Assembly: GCA_003152255.1 (NCBI GenBank)
Contig: PLZT01000341.1
Location: forward strand, 1 to 5,532
Length of the DNA stretch: 5,532 nucleotides
Source: Methylocystaceae bacterium
GTDB taxonomy: Bacteria; Pseudomonadota; Alphaproteobacteria; Rhizobiales; Beijerinckiaceae
Reading direction: 5' to 3'
Shown: positions 5,507 through 5,532 of the stretch, in pieces
Numbering within the stretch: position 1 is the first letter of the stretch
Layout: each line of letters opens with the position of its first letter
Translations under genes and position numbers: made by a program
Notes under the pieces: generated by a model
Database searches by the model: none
What the model was told of the DNA's origin: nothing
What the model saw: only the letters and a program-made list of their open reading frames with translations

Positions 5507-5532
5507 ATAAGTGCGCTTCATAAATGCGCTTC
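5507..5532. repeat. Two tandem 13-bp direct repeats at the window edge
   Basis: ATAAGTGCGCTTC (5507-5519) is followed directly by ATAAATGCGCTTC (5520-5532), differing at one base. The window ends exactly at the second copy, so the array may be longer. Confidence 0.55.

Larger units (their letters stand above)
5320..5532. other. Region after the kinase with no supported gene
   Basis: Apart from the dyad at 5440-5456 and the direct repeats at 5507-5532, I see nothing firm here. A 43-codon frame (5362-5493) has no ribosome-binding site. No T-tailed hairpin follows the kinase stop. Confidence 0.4.

Noticed and set aside
1..5532. CRISPR array, rRNA or toxin-antitoxin pair
   Set aside because: I found no regularly spaced repeats, no rRNA-like sequence and no recognisable small gene pair. 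The only tandem repeat is the two-copy 13-mer at the right edge.

Overview
The window is GC-rich with strong G/C third-position preference. Together with the gene families present, this suggests a proteobacterium, most likely an alphaproteobacterium of the Rhizobiales type. That assignment is inference from composition and protein style; no rRNA or marker gene is present. The region looks like an eroding accessory region. Intact genes stand between fragments of three different insertion-sequence families (IS5, IS110 and IS6) and two apparently broken host genes.

Layout. Positions 3-188 hold the C-terminal end of an unrecognised protein, followed by two hairpins that could end transcription. 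Positions 389-724 are the 3' part of an IS5-family transposase gene with an in-frame stop where the family normally has Trp. Positions 853-1881 encode the most notable protein: a TerB-like N-terminal half joined to a COQ4-like C-terminal half with an exact HDxxHx11E metal motif. Positions 2093-2347 (minus) are an IS110-family transposase remnant with both an internal and a 3' deletion. Immediately beyond it, 2395-2658 is a piece of what looks like a DUF4239-type membrane protein. Positions 2697-2815 carry a dense cluster of inverted repeats, including a strong intrinsic terminator whose 5' arm can also pair with a second downstream copy of its 3' arm.

On the minus strand, 3984-3265 and 3255-2896 form a tight two-gene unit. 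It encodes a family-3 solute-binding-like protein without a signal peptide, followed by a small cupin; the cupin ribosome-binding site overlaps the upstream stop codon. Positions 4229-4411 carry an IS6-family transposase fragment. Just after it, 4534-5319 hold the HAMP and catalytic portion of a sensor histidine kinase whose sensor and membrane segments are gone but whose catalytic motifs are all intact. The right end (5320-5532) has a 17-bp dyad and two tandem 13-bp repeats running into the window edge.

How the genes relate. Only the binding-protein/cupin pair shows clear operon linkage. The TerB/COQ4-like gene stands alone between IS remnants, and the kinase has no response regulator inside the window. 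I see no multi-gene defence or biosynthetic system. The best candidates for something undescribed are the TerB-COQ4 fusion, the signal-less binding protein with its cupin, and the alternative-pairing hairpin region.
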